This document shows, one piece after another, positions 1 to 5,883 of a DNA stretch of 13,739 nt. Location: NCBI GenBank assembly GCA_030147065.1, contig JASLAP010000307.1, positions 1 through 13,739 on the forward strand. Reading direction: 5' to 3'. The notes under the pieces are model-generated. The model ran no database searches and was not told the origin of the DNA. It saw nothing but the letters and a program-made list of their open reading frames with translations. The position numbers and the translations under genes were made by a program. Each line of letters opens with the position of its first letter. Positions within the stretch are counted from its first letter, which is position 1. Source of the stretch: Pseudonocardia sp. (GTDB lineage: Bacteria; Actinomycetota; Actinomycetes; Mycobacteriales; Pseudonocardiaceae).

Positions 1-168
1 CATCTTGGCCCGGATCACCTCGGTGTTGCCGGCCGCGGCAACCTCCAGATTGAGGTAGCGACCGCCGCCGAGCGAGCCCAGCGCCATGCCGCTCTCGTAG
101 TCGACGAGGGCCACGCCGATCGCGCCTTCGATGTCCATGGCTTGCTTCAGCGAGGTTTCGATGTCCAT
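1..168 (-). CDS. Roadblock/LC7-like small signalling protein, 5' part only
   Basis: The first 56 codons of a leftward gene lie here; the rest is beyond the left edge. The peptide starts MDIETSLKQAMDIEGAIGVA and continues with LVDYESGMALG, a Gly-rich turn, and LEVAAAGNTEVIRAKM. This pattern (GAIG.ALVD..SGM.LG, then EVAAAGNTEV) is the one I know from small roadblock-fold proteins of about 120-130 residues encoded beside roadblock/LC7 genes in actinobacteria. Such proteins are thought to act as scaffolds or GTPase-activating partners of small Ras-like GTPases in the cytoplasm. The start at 168 has GGAG at 177-180 eight bases upstream. A second in-frame ATG at 138 sits in a repeated 12-base stretch but has no good ribosome binding site. 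The gene is divergent from the regulator/roadblock pair at 462-1777, suggesting a shared control region. Family call is from memory of the motif; no GTPase is visible in the window. Confidence 0.72.
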   Translation of the reverse strand, partial: MDIETSLKQAMDIEGAIGVALVDYESGMALGSLGGGRYLNLEVAAAGNTEVIRAKM

Positions 169-210
169 GCAGCCAGCTCCGTTCGGGGGATACTTCCGGC
201 AGACCGCGGG

Positions 211-216
211 AGACTA
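211..216 (-). promoter_or_regulatory. Candidate -10 element for the leftward roadblock-like gene
   Basis: Read on the minus strand this hexamer is TAGTCT, which fits the actinobacterial TAnnnT -10 pattern. It lies about 43 bases upstream of the start at 168, giving a leader of roughly 36 bases that includes the GGAG ribosome binding site. No convincing -35 hexamer is seen 16-18 bases further upstream, so this rests on the -10 match and position alone. Confidence 0.35.
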
Positions 217-319
217 GCACGCAGAATTGCCGGTTCGGCCCGGCCCCACTTCCCCGGAGATGCTCCGCGACGTGCAGTGATTGGCTCGACCCGCAGCGTG
301 ACAGTGACCTCGATTAGTG

Positions 320-344
320 CCCCACATTTCCCCCGGGAATGGGG
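320..344. promoter_or_regulatory. Imperfect inverted repeat between divergent roadblock units
   Basis: The stretch CCCC-ac-ATT-t-CCC-cc-GGG-AAT-GGGG forms a ten-pair inverted repeat with small bulges, centred near 332. It lies in the 293-base gap (169-461) between two divergent units and sits in a locally AT-richer patch, where a regulator could bind. No protein is assigned to it. The rest of this gap holds no credible gene: open frames crossing it are extensions or shadows of neighbours. Confidence 0.3.
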
Positions 345-461
345 CCGGAACGGCGGGGTGCGACACTGGTCGGGAACCGGTGGCGGGTGGCGGGGCGACC
401 GCCGGAAAGGCCTGGGCGGAATGGGGTGCGCGGTGGGCGTCGACGCGGGGCGGGCCGGCGG

Positions 462-1331
462 ATGATCACCTGGCCGGCGTTCGCGGACGCCGTGCGGCAG
501 TGCGCCGCCCGGCCGGCGGCGGCCCTGCACGTCCTGGGGCGGCCCGGTGGCCTGCTCCGGGTGCGGGAGGGTGCGGTGTGCGGTGCCTGGACCCCGGGCA
601 CCCCGCTGGCCGCGCCGAGCCCCGACCCGGCCGCCCGGCCGGTGGTCGGGGGTGGGGTGTCGGCCCGGCTGGCCGCGGCCGATGCCGTGTTCGTGATGGC
701 CGTCGGCCGGATGGCCGGGTTGCGCATCGACGACGAGCCGCCCCGGCCGGCCGGGGCCACCGGTCCGGACGAGCCCGGGTTCCCGGTGCCGGCGCTGCTG
801 GCCGAGGTGGACCGCCGGATCCGCCGGGTCGTCGGTCGCGACGGGCTGCTGCCCCCGGAGGAGACCCACGTCCGGCTGCTCGGGCCGGCGCCGGGCCGCC
901 GCCTGCTCACGCCCACCGCCGACGAGCGCGTGCTGCTCGACGTGCTGGCCGGCAGCGACAGCGGGCGCACGGTCCGCGAACTGGCGTTCGGGCTGGGGCG
1001 CGGGGTGTTCGCCGTCCTGCTGGACGTGCAGCGGCTGGCCGCGATGGGCTCGGTGGGCCTGGCCGCGCTGCCGCCCGTGCTGCCGCGCCCGGAACTGGTC
1101 GTACAGGCGCGCAGCACGCTGGACGGGCCGTCGGGCGCCGCGGTGAACGCCGCGCCGCGCCGCCGGCGCACGGAACTGGCCGACGACGCGTCGCCCGCGC
1201 CCGTCGCGCCGACCAGGTTGGTGCGCCGGGTTCCCGGCGCCTCGGGGTCCGACCGGGTCCGCCGGCGCGCGCCCTGGCGCCCGCGGCGGCCGCCGCACGG
1301 GGACCGACGAGCAGATGACGGGCAGTGGTGA
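462..1331 (+). CDS. DUF4388-like / winged-helix regulator of a roadblock module
   Basis: A 289-residue soluble protein. The N-terminal part (about residues 1-90) has the pattern of DUF4388-like domains found beside roadblock genes: an alpha-helical start, ALHVLGRPGG, then LLRVREGAVCGAW. A second region (about 150-200) reads PTADERVLLDVLAGSDSGRT followed by VRELAFGLGRGVFAVLLDVQ and RLAAMGSV. This looks like a winged helix-turn-helix, as in proteins I know from the same context. The tail from about residue 205 is rich in Arg, Pro and Ala and probably disordered. I chose the ATG at 462 because the domain begins there. Upstream in-frame starts (339, 426) would add an Arg/Gly-rich stretch with no homologous look. 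No strong ribosome binding site precedes 462, so the start is uncertain. It is followed 50 bases later by the roadblock gene, probably in one operon. A DNA-binding role is inferred. Confidence 0.65.
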   Translation: MITWPAFADAVRQCAARPAAALHVLGRPGGLLRVREGAVCGAWTPGTPLAAPSPDPAARPVVGGGVSARLAAADAVFVMAVGRMAGLRIDDEPPRPAGATGPDEPGFPVPALLAEVDRRIRRVVGRDGLLPPEETHVRLLGPAPGRRLLTPTADERVLLDVLAGSDSGRTVRELAFGLGRGVFAVLLDVQRLAAMGSVGLAALPPVLPRPELVVQARSTLDGPSGAAVNAAPRRRRTELADDASPAPVAPTRLVRRVPGASGSDRVRRRAPWRPRRPPHGDRRADDGQW

Positions 1332-1381
1332 TCGGTAGCGATGACCGTAGTGCGTGGCCGATGACGGTGAGCGGTGGGGAC

Positions 1382-1777
1382 ATGATGAAGGGGCGGGGGA
1401 ACAGCCTGATGGACGCCGAGGCGTTGGGTGCCGAGCTGCGGGAGCTGCTCGACGAGGTGATCGGGGTGTCCGGTGCGCTGATCGCCACCGCGGACGGCAT
1501 GCTGATCGCCGCGGAGTGCGACAACTCGATGCACCCCGAGTCGATCGCCGCGCTGGCCGCGGCGACCTCGGGGGTCGGCTCGCAGTTCTCCTACCTGATG
1601 CGGCTGGGCGATCTGGGCGGGACGGTCGTTCAGGGCAGCAAGGGGTGCGTGGCCGTGCACCCCATCGGGGACAACGCGATCCTGGTGCTGTTCGGCACCG
1701 ACGGGCCCAACGTGGCCCGGCTGCACCTGGCGGTGCGGCAGGCGCTGCCGCGGGTCGAGGCCGCGCTCATGGCCTGA
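1382..1777 (+). CDS. Roadblock/LC7 domain protein
   Basis: A 131-residue cytoplasmic protein that is almost all one roadblock/LC7 domain. Key stretches are ELRELLDEVIGVSGALIATA (about residues 18-37), DGMLIAAE, a central helix SIAALAAATSGVGSQFSYLM (about 54-73), then GTVVQGSKGCVAVHPIGDNA and ILVLFG. The domain folds as a dimeric alpha/beta scaffold that binds small Ras/MglA-like GTPases; in actinobacterial conservons the CvnB protein is of this family. The ATG at 1382 has GGGGA just upstream. An ATG at 1409 (MDAE...), with GGGGGA about nine bases upstream, is an equally possible start. A GTG at 1325, overlapping the preceding stop as GTGGTGA, would give a longer, translationally coupled form. 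The gene follows the regulator and converges on the TPR gene, with only 10 bases between the stop codons. Confidence 0.85.
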   Translation: MMKGRGNSLMDAEALGAELRELLDEVIGVSGALIATADGMLIAAECDNSMHPESIAALAAATSGVGSQFSYLMRLGDLGGTVVQGSKGCVAVHPIGDNAILVLFGTDGPNVARLHLAVRQALPRVEAALMA

Positions 1778-1790
1778 GCGCCGCCGCTCA
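1775..1790. repeat. Inverted repeat joining two convergent stop codons
   Basis: TGAGCG-CCGC-CGCTCA is a perfect six-pair inverted repeat with a four-base loop. Its outermost bases are the TGA of the rightward roadblock gene and the complement of the TGA of the leftward TPR gene. It could be a minimal bidirectional terminator, but it lacks a T tract on either side and the stem is short. Confidence 0.4.
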
Positions 1791-2615
1791 GGGGGTCGGG
1801 CTGGGGGTCAGGGTCAGCAGCTCCTCCCGGATGGCTGCGGCGTCCGGGTGGGAGCGGCCGAGCTGGCGCTCGGTGTCGGCGGCCGCGTCGCGCAGCGCCT
1901 CGCGGGCCTCGTCGAGGCGCCCGGCCGCGGCGTGCAGGCTGCCCACGCAGGCCCGCAGGGCGGTCGTGACGGCGTGGTGCGGGCCGTGGGCGTCCACCGC
2001 CTCGCGCAGCGCCGGGTGCGCGACCTGCTCGGCGGACCGCAGGTCGCCGGCGTCGGCGTGGGTCAGGGCCAGGCCGAGCCGCGACACCAGGGTGTCGGGG
2101 TGGGTCGGGCCGAGCACCGCGGTGCGCTGCGCGCTCACCCGCAGGGCCAGCCGCAGCGCGTCGGGCAGCCGCCCGGCGATGCGGTAGGTGGTGGCCATCG
2201 CGTCGCGCGCGGTGAGGGTGCGCGGGTGCTCGTCGCCGAAGTGGCGCTCGCGGGACTGCAGGTTCGCGGCCATCAGCTCGACGCCCTCGGGCACCCGCCC
2301 GACCACCACGTAGGCCGCGGCGGTGTTGCCCTCCACCACCAGGGTGTCGGGGTGGTGCGGGCCGAGCACGGCGCGGCAGTCGGCCAGCAGCGGCTCCAGC
2401 CCGGCCACCGCCTCGGCGGCCCGGCCGGTGGCCAGCTGCGCGACCGCGACCTCGTTGTGCCCGGACAGGGTCGCCCGGCTGTCGTCCAGGTCGGTGCCCC
2501 GCCGGAACGCGTCGGCCTGGGCCAGGAAGGTCGATCCGGCGAACCGCCCGGCGCCCGGCCGGGTCTGCTGGTCCCCGCGAACCGCGTCCGCGTGAGCCGT
2601 GTCCCCGCGAACCAT
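1788..2615 (-). CDS. Kinesin-light-chain-type TPR protein
   Basis: A 275-residue protein made of tetratricopeptide repeats of the TPR_10/TPR_12 (kinesin light chain-like) type. The repeat signature recurs with an exact 42-residue period: LGPHHPDTL at 84, FGDEHPRTL at 126, LGPTHPDTL at 168, HGPHHAVTT at 210 and LGRSHPDAA at 252. Paired-helix motifs such as GRLPDAL and GRLDEAR lie between. No catalytic domain, signal peptide or membrane segment is visible, so it is probably a cytoplasmic protein-interaction scaffold. In actinobacteria such repeats are often the C-terminal part of large STAND/NB-ARC proteins; here they stand alone behind about 55 residues of polar N-terminus. The ATG at 2615 has GGAGG six bases upstream, a very good ribosome binding site; an upstream extension of the frame is Pro/Arg-rich and is not used. 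It lies 208 bases downstream of the GPP34 gene on the same strand. Confidence 0.85.
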   Translation of the reverse strand: MVRGDTAHADAVRGDQQTRPGAGRFAGSTFLAQADAFRRGTDLDDSRATLSGHNEVAVAQLATGRAAEAVAGLEPLLADCRAVLGPHHPDTLVVEGNTAAAYVVVGRVPEGVELMAANLQSRERHFGDEHPRTLTARDAMATTYRIAGRLPDALRLALRVSAQRTAVLGPTHPDTLVSRLGLALTHADAGDLRSAEQVAHPALREAVDAHGPHHAVTTALRACVGSLHAAAGRLDEAREALRDAAADTERQLGRSHPDAAAIREELLTLTPSPTP

Positions 2616-2770
2616 GGGCGTCCTCCGGTGCTCGAATGGTCTGTTCGGATGTCCTCGACCGGTCGGTCGGGTCGGATCGGGCAGCGCGGGCGGCGGGCCG
2701 ATTCCGGAGATCGTTACCCTCCGCAACTAGGTGAATCGGCCTAATGTCGATCCGCTGATTCTGCTCCGAA

Positions 2771-2791
2771 ATGGTCTTTACGTTCGACCAT
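2771..2791. repeat. Inverted repeat 3' of the GPP34 gene
   Basis: ATGGTC (2771-2776) and GACCAT (2786-2791) form six-pair arms around a nine-base AT-richer spacer. The site lies 33-53 bases beyond the GPP34 stop and about 155 bases upstream of the TPR start. It could therefore be a weak terminator for the first gene or an operator for the second. The remaining part of this 208-base gap shows no gene. Confidence 0.3.
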
Positions 2792-2804
2792 CGGTGTCGG
2801 CTTC

Positions 2805-2828
2805 GGTCAGATCACCGGTCGGATCACC
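2805..2828. repeat. Tandem 12-base repeat over the GPP34 stop codon
   Basis: GGTCAGATCACC (2805-2816) is followed directly by GGTCGGATCACC (2817-2828), an 11-of-12 match. The second copy includes the stop codon of the leftward GPP34 gene at 2824-2826. It is probably a small local duplication; no function is evident. Confidence 0.4.
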
Positions 2829-3456
2829 GCCGGATGGTCATGGAGATCGCGGCCACCGTGTCGGCGACCCCGACCACCAATCGTTCCAGGGTCGGCGGGA
2901 GGTTCGCGGTCAGGTCGGTGAACAGCTCGCGATCGATGTCGAACTCGAAGGTGCGCTCGATGCCGAGGGCGGCCACGATCGCCGCGGCGACCGCGCCGGG
3001 AAGATCGAAGGTGGTCGGGTTGCGGATCATGTGTTCCAGGCGCAGTCGCGGGCCGCTCGCCTTGAGCAGGTCCTGGGCCGGGAACCGGTCGGGGCCGCGG
3101 CGCAGCACCGCCCGGTGCTGTTCCACCCGGACCACACCGGTGTCCACCAACTCGTCGACCACCAGCCCGAAGACGATCTCGCCGATGGACTCGACCCACG
3201 TGCGCACCGGGTGCGCGGTCCGCTGGCGAGCCACGCTGTCCAGCACGAACCGGCTGATCTCGTCCTCGCCGCCGTCCGACCGGTCGGTCACCACCACCCG
3301 GTCGTCGACCAGATCGAGGTGCCCGGTGAGCACCAGGTCGGCCAGTTCGGAGGCCACCAGGCCGCAGCCCAGCAGTTCCCGGCCCACCGTCGTCCGGCCG
3401 GTGAACGGGTCGTGCACGATCAGGAAGAAGTTCGTGGCGAGATGGCTGCGGCTCAT
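2824..3456 (-). CDS. GPP34 (GOLPH3/Vps74-like) family protein
   Basis: A 210-residue soluble protein with the features of the GPP34 family. It has an N-terminal FFLIVHDPFTGR strand-turn (10-21), then the helical GRELLGCGLVASELADLVLT (25-44) followed by GHLDLVDDRVVV. Next comes a middle helical part with RFPAQD (124-129) and a late Ala-rich helix, LPGAVAAAIVAALGI (152-166). The eukaryotic relatives bind phosphatidylinositol-4-phosphate and retain Golgi enzymes. Actinobacteria carry many copies whose role is not established; membrane-surface binding is only an analogy. The ATG at 3456 is preceded by GAGGA about ten bases upstream; a CGGAG one base from the ATG is too close. The gene is divergent from the APC permease and has a candidate promoter and a palindrome in the shared gap. 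Confidence 0.82.
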   Translation of the reverse strand: MSRSHLATNFFLIVHDPFTGRTTVGRELLGCGLVASELADLVLTGHLDLVDDRVVVTDRSDGGEDEISRFVLDSVARQRTAHPVRTWVESIGEIVFGLVVDELVDTGVVRVEQHRAVLRRGPDRFPAQDLLKASGPRLRLEHMIRNPTTFDLPGAVAAAIVAALGIERTFEFDIDRELFTDLTANLPPTLERLVVGVADTVAAISMTIRR

Positions 3457-3493
3457 GCTCCGGTGATCCTCGGTCTCATGATCAGGTCAGCGC

Positions 3494-3522
3494 GACGTAA
3501 TCGCTTAGTGGCTCTGTGTCAC
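3494..3522 (-). promoter_or_regulatory. Candidate promoter of the GPP34 gene
   Basis: On the minus strand, GTGACA (complement of 3517-3522) matches the -35 consensus at five of six bases. A 17-base spacer separates it from TACGTC (complement of 3494-3499). Transcription would begin near 3487, leaving a leader of about 30 bases. The -10 hexamer is imperfect. Confidence 0.35.
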
Positions 3523-3536
3523 CACTCCAGGGAGTG
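3523..3536. promoter_or_regulatory. Palindromic operator candidate between GPP34 and permease genes
   Basis: CACTCC-AG-GGAGTG is a perfect palindrome with six-base arms and a two-base centre. It directly abuts the candidate -35 of the leftward GPP34 promoter and lies about 75 bases upstream of the candidate permease promoter. This placement suits a repressor or activator site serving one or both genes. No binding protein can be named. Confidence 0.35.
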
Positions 3537-3609
3537 TCCATCCCCACAGATTCCCACCCGAGATCGTGAACCCTGGCGGGGGGTCAGCGCAACACTTCGT
3601 TACCCCTTC

Positions 3610-3638
3610 TCCACAAGTCGGACGGCGGGGACTACCGT
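3610..3638 (+). promoter_or_regulatory. Candidate promoter of the APC permease gene
   Basis: TCCACA (3610-3615) and TACCGT (3633-3638) are separated by 17 bases and fit a sigma-70-type promoter with four of six -35 matches and a TAnnnT -10. Transcription would start near 3645, giving a leader of about 38 bases that contains the AGGAG ribosome binding site. Confidence 0.4.
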
Positions 3639-3682
3639 CTCGCTCTCGTCCCCGATCCGTGATTGCTCCGAGGAGTACACGA

Positions 3683-5185
3683 ATGGCCTACTCGTCCGGT
3701 CACCACGCCGTTTCCCAACTGCGTCGACGACGACTCGGTGTGATCCATCTCGTCTTCTTCACAGTGGCCGCCTCGGCTCCGCTCACCGTGCTCGGGGGCG
3801 GGGTAACCACCGCCTTCGCCGTCACCGGACTGCCGGCGATGTCGCTGGCCTTCCTGTTGCTGGCGGCCACTCTCGCGATCTTCGCCGTCGGTTACGCGGC
3901 GATGAGCCGGCACGTCGCGAACGCCGGGGCGTTCTACTCCTACCTGTCCCAGGGACTGGGACGGGTGGCCGGGGTCTCCGGCGCGTTCGTCGCGCTGATC
4001 GCCTACAACGCCATCCAGATCGGGCTCTACGGGCTGTTCGGCGCCGTCACCGCCGACGTCGCCGCGACCACCTTCGGGGTGGACCTGGCCTGGTGGATCT
4101 GGGCGCTGATGGCGCTGGCGGTGGTGGCCGCGCTGGGTGTGCTCCGGGTGGACCTCAACGCCCGCATCCTGGCGGTGCTGCTGGTGCTGGAGTGCGTCGC
4201 GGTGGTGCTCTACGACGTCGGCGCGTTCGGGGCCCCGGCCGACGGCACCATCTCCACCGACGCCTTCGACCCCGGTCTGCTGTTCCTGCCCGGCGTGGGC
4301 GCCATCTTCGCCTTCGGCATCGCCTGCTTCATCGGCTTCGAGTCCAGCGCGATCTACAGCGAGGAGTGCCGCGACCCGCAGCGGACCGTGGGCCGGGCCA
4401 CCTTCGTCGCGGTGGCCTTCACCGGCCTGTTCTACGCGGTGTCGGCCTGGGCCATGACGGTCAACGTGGGGACCGAGGCCCTGCAGGCCGCGGCCGCCGA
4501 GAACGGTCCCGGCCTGGTCTTCGGCGTGCTGGCCGAGCAGTGGGGCCCGCTCGTCGCCGACCTGGCCTCGGTGCTGTTCCTGTCCAGCGTGTTCGCCGCC
4601 CTGCTGAGCTTCCACAACGGCGTGTCCCGGTACTTCTTCGCCCTCGGCCGCGAGCGGGTGCTCCCCGGGGTGCTCGACACCGTCGGCACCCGCTCCGGCG
4701 GCCCGGTGGCCGGCTCGCTGCTGCAGTCCGTGATCGCCGCGGCCGTCCTGATGCTCTTCGTGGTGAGCGGCGCGGACCCGGTGCTGGACCTGTTCACCTG
4801 GTTCAGCGGCGTCGCCGCGCTCGGGGTGGTGCTGCTGATGACCGCCACCTCCGCCTCGGTCATCGGCTACTTCCGGCGGATGCCGGCCGGGTCGGCCTCG
4901 GCCTGGCAGACCACCGTCGCCCCGGCGCTGGCCTGCCTCCTGCTCGGGTCGCTGGTGGTGCTGCTGATCGCCAACTTCGACGCCCTGCTGGGCACCGACC
5001 CGTCCTCGCCGCTGCGCTGGATCCTGCCCGCGCTGGTGCTGCTGGCCGCGGTCGGCGGGGCGGTCTGGGCGCTGGTCCTGAGGTCCAGCCGGCCGCAGAT
5101 CTACGACGGGATCGGGCACATCGCGCTGGTCCGCAGCGAGGAGGAGCCGCGGCTGGACCTGCCGACGGTGAGCCGCCGGCGATGA
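3683..5185 (+). CDS. APC-superfamily amino acid/amine permease
   Basis: A 500-residue integral membrane protein with about twelve hydrophobic segments, the usual size for the amino acid-polyamine-organocation superfamily. Family signatures include GAFYSYLSQGLG (82-93) and FIGFESSAIYSEECRDPQRT (216-235) continuing into VGRAT, the classic E-(S/A)-A.YSEE.RDP.RT.(G/P)RA loop. HNGVSRYFFALGRERVLP (311-328) is another. The N-terminus is basic (QLRRRRLG) before the first membrane helix and the last 30 residues are cytoplasmic and charged. It should import an amino acid or amine by secondary transport across the cytoplasmic membrane; the substrate cannot be read from the sequence. The start at 3683 has AGGAG eight bases upstream; the in-frame extension upstream is non-coding in character. 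No catabolic genes are adjacent, so the context does not name a substrate. Confidence 0.88.
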   Translation: MAYSSGHHAVSQLRRRRLGVIHLVFFTVAASAPLTVLGGGVTTAFAVTGLPAMSLAFLLLAATLAIFAVGYAAMSRHVANAGAFYSYLSQGLGRVAGVSGAFVALIAYNAIQIGLYGLFGAVTADVAATTFGVDLAWWIWALMALAVVAALGVLRVDLNARILAVLLVLECVAVVLYDVGAFGAPADGTISTDAFDPGLLFLPGVGAIFAFGIACFIGFESSAIYSEECRDPQRTVGRATFVAVAFTGLFYAVSAWAMTVNVGTEALQAAAAENGPGLVFGVLAEQWGPLVADLASVLFLSSVFAALLSFHNGVSRYFFALGRERVLPGVLDTVGTRSGGPVAGSLLQSVIAAAVLMLFVVSGADPVLDLFTWFSGVAALGVVLLMTATSASVIGYFRRMPAGSASAWQTTVAPALACLLLGSLVVLLIANFDALLGTDPSSPLRWILPALVLLAAVGGAVWALVLRSSRPQIYDGIGHIALVRSEEEPRLDLPTVSRRR

Positions 5186-5202
5186 CCCGCCCGCGGTGAG
5201 CC

Positions 5203-5227
5203 GGGCGCGCTGGTCGGTCCCGCGCCC
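5203..5227 (+). terminator. Hairpin after the permease gene
   Basis: GGGCGCG (5203-5209) pairs with CGCGCCC (5221-5227) as a seven-pair stem around an 11-base loop, with a possible extra GG/CC pair inside. It begins 18 bases after the permease stop. No T tract follows, which is common for actinobacterial terminators. Confidence 0.45.
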
Positions 5228-5240
5228 ACCCGGGCCGCCC

Positions 5241-5246
5241 TAGGCT
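5241..5246 (+). promoter_or_regulatory. TAGGCT -10 element for the P-loop kinase gene
   Basis: TAGGCT fits the actinobacterial -10 pattern and sits 22 bases before the GTG at 5268, implying a leader of only about 15 bases. The ten bases CCCTAGGCTG are identical to those in front of the YciO-type gene (10963-10972). In both places the element closely follows a GC-rich hairpin. Confidence 0.45.
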
Positions 5247-5267
5247 GACCGGGGGGGCGCGGCGCGG

Positions 5268-5819
5268 GTGTGGGTGGTGGCCGGACCGCCGGGCGCGGGC
5301 AAGTCCACCGTGGCCGCGCACCTGCTGGCCGCGCTCGACCCCGTCCCCGCGCTGCTGGACAAGGACACCGTGTACGGCCCGTTCGTCGCGGCCACCCTGG
5401 CCGCGGCGGGCCGGCCGCCGGGGGAGCGCGAGGGCGACTGGTACGACCGGCACGTCAAGCCGCACGAGTACGGCGGGCTGACCGCAGTGGCCCGGGAGGT
5501 CCGGGCGCACGGCTGCCCGGTGCTGCTGTGCGCCCCGTTCACCGAGCGGATCCGCGACCCCGGCCGCTGGCGGGACTGGGTCGCCGAGCTGGGCGGGGAA
5601 CCGGTGCGGTTGGTCTGGGTGCGCTCGGACGCGGCCACGCTGCGCCACCGGCTGGCCGCGCGCGGCTCCCCGCGGGACACCGGCAAGCTGGCCGGGTTCG
5701 CCGCGTTCGTCGAGCGGATGCGGCCCGACGTCCCGCCGCCGGCGCCGCACCGGGAGGTCGACAACCGGCTCGACGCCCCCGACCTCGCCACCCAGGTCCG
5801 CCGCCTGCTCGGCGGCTGA
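5268..5819 (+). CDS. Small P-loop kinase / AAA-family ATP-binding protein
   Basis: A 183-residue soluble protein starting almost immediately with a Walker A motif, GPPGAGKST (residues 6-14). DKDT (31-34) follows at the position where small-molecule kinases of the gluconokinase/shikimate/APS-kinase type hold a substrate-contacting Asp. A later basic segment, RHRLAARGSPRD (126-137), resembles the lid. LLCAPF and VRLVWVRSD are the hydrophobic core strands. It probably phosphorylates a small molecule, possibly an antibiotic or sugar as in zeta-toxin or chloramphenicol-phosphotransferase relatives, but the substrate cannot be told. The only reasonable start is the GTG at 5268; a G-run about ten bases upstream may serve as ribosome binding site. 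It converges on the SpoIIE phosphatase gene, with 35 bases of degenerate repeats between the stops. Confidence 0.8.
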   Translation: MWVVAGPPGAGKSTVAAHLLAALDPVPALLDKDTVYGPFVAATLAAAGRPPGEREGDWYDRHVKPHEYGGLTAVAREVRAHGCPVLLCAPFTERIRDPGRWRDWVAELGGEPVRLVWVRSDAATLRHRLAARGSPRDTGKLAGFAAFVERMRPDVPPPAPHREVDNRLDAPDLATQVRRLLGG

Positions 5820-5820
5820 G

Positions 5821-5883
5821 CGATCGGCGTCGGGGCGATCGGCAGTCGGGGTGATCAGCGGTCGGGGTGGTCGGGGTGGTCGG
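5821..5883. repeat. Degenerate tandem repeats between convergent genes
   Basis: Three related units of 15-16 bases, starting near 5821, 5836 and 5852 and each ending in TCGGGG, run into two perfect nine-base copies GGTCGGGGT (5860-5868, 5869-5877) and a partial third. The array begins in the gap after the kinase stop and continues into the 3' end of the leftward phosphatase gene, where the nine-base units encode the repeated HPD tripeptide of its tail. Replication slippage is the likely origin. Confidence 0.55.

Noticed and set aside
147..1298. Leftward 383-codon frame over the regulator gene
   Set aside because: Arg/Pro/Gly-rich composition typical of a GC-rich shadow; the rightward frame has a domain pattern and is linked to the roadblock gene.
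3632..5119. Leftward 495-codon frame opposite the permease
   Set aside because: Gln/His/Gly/Arg-rich shadow of membrane-helix codons; the permease frame has clear APC motifs.
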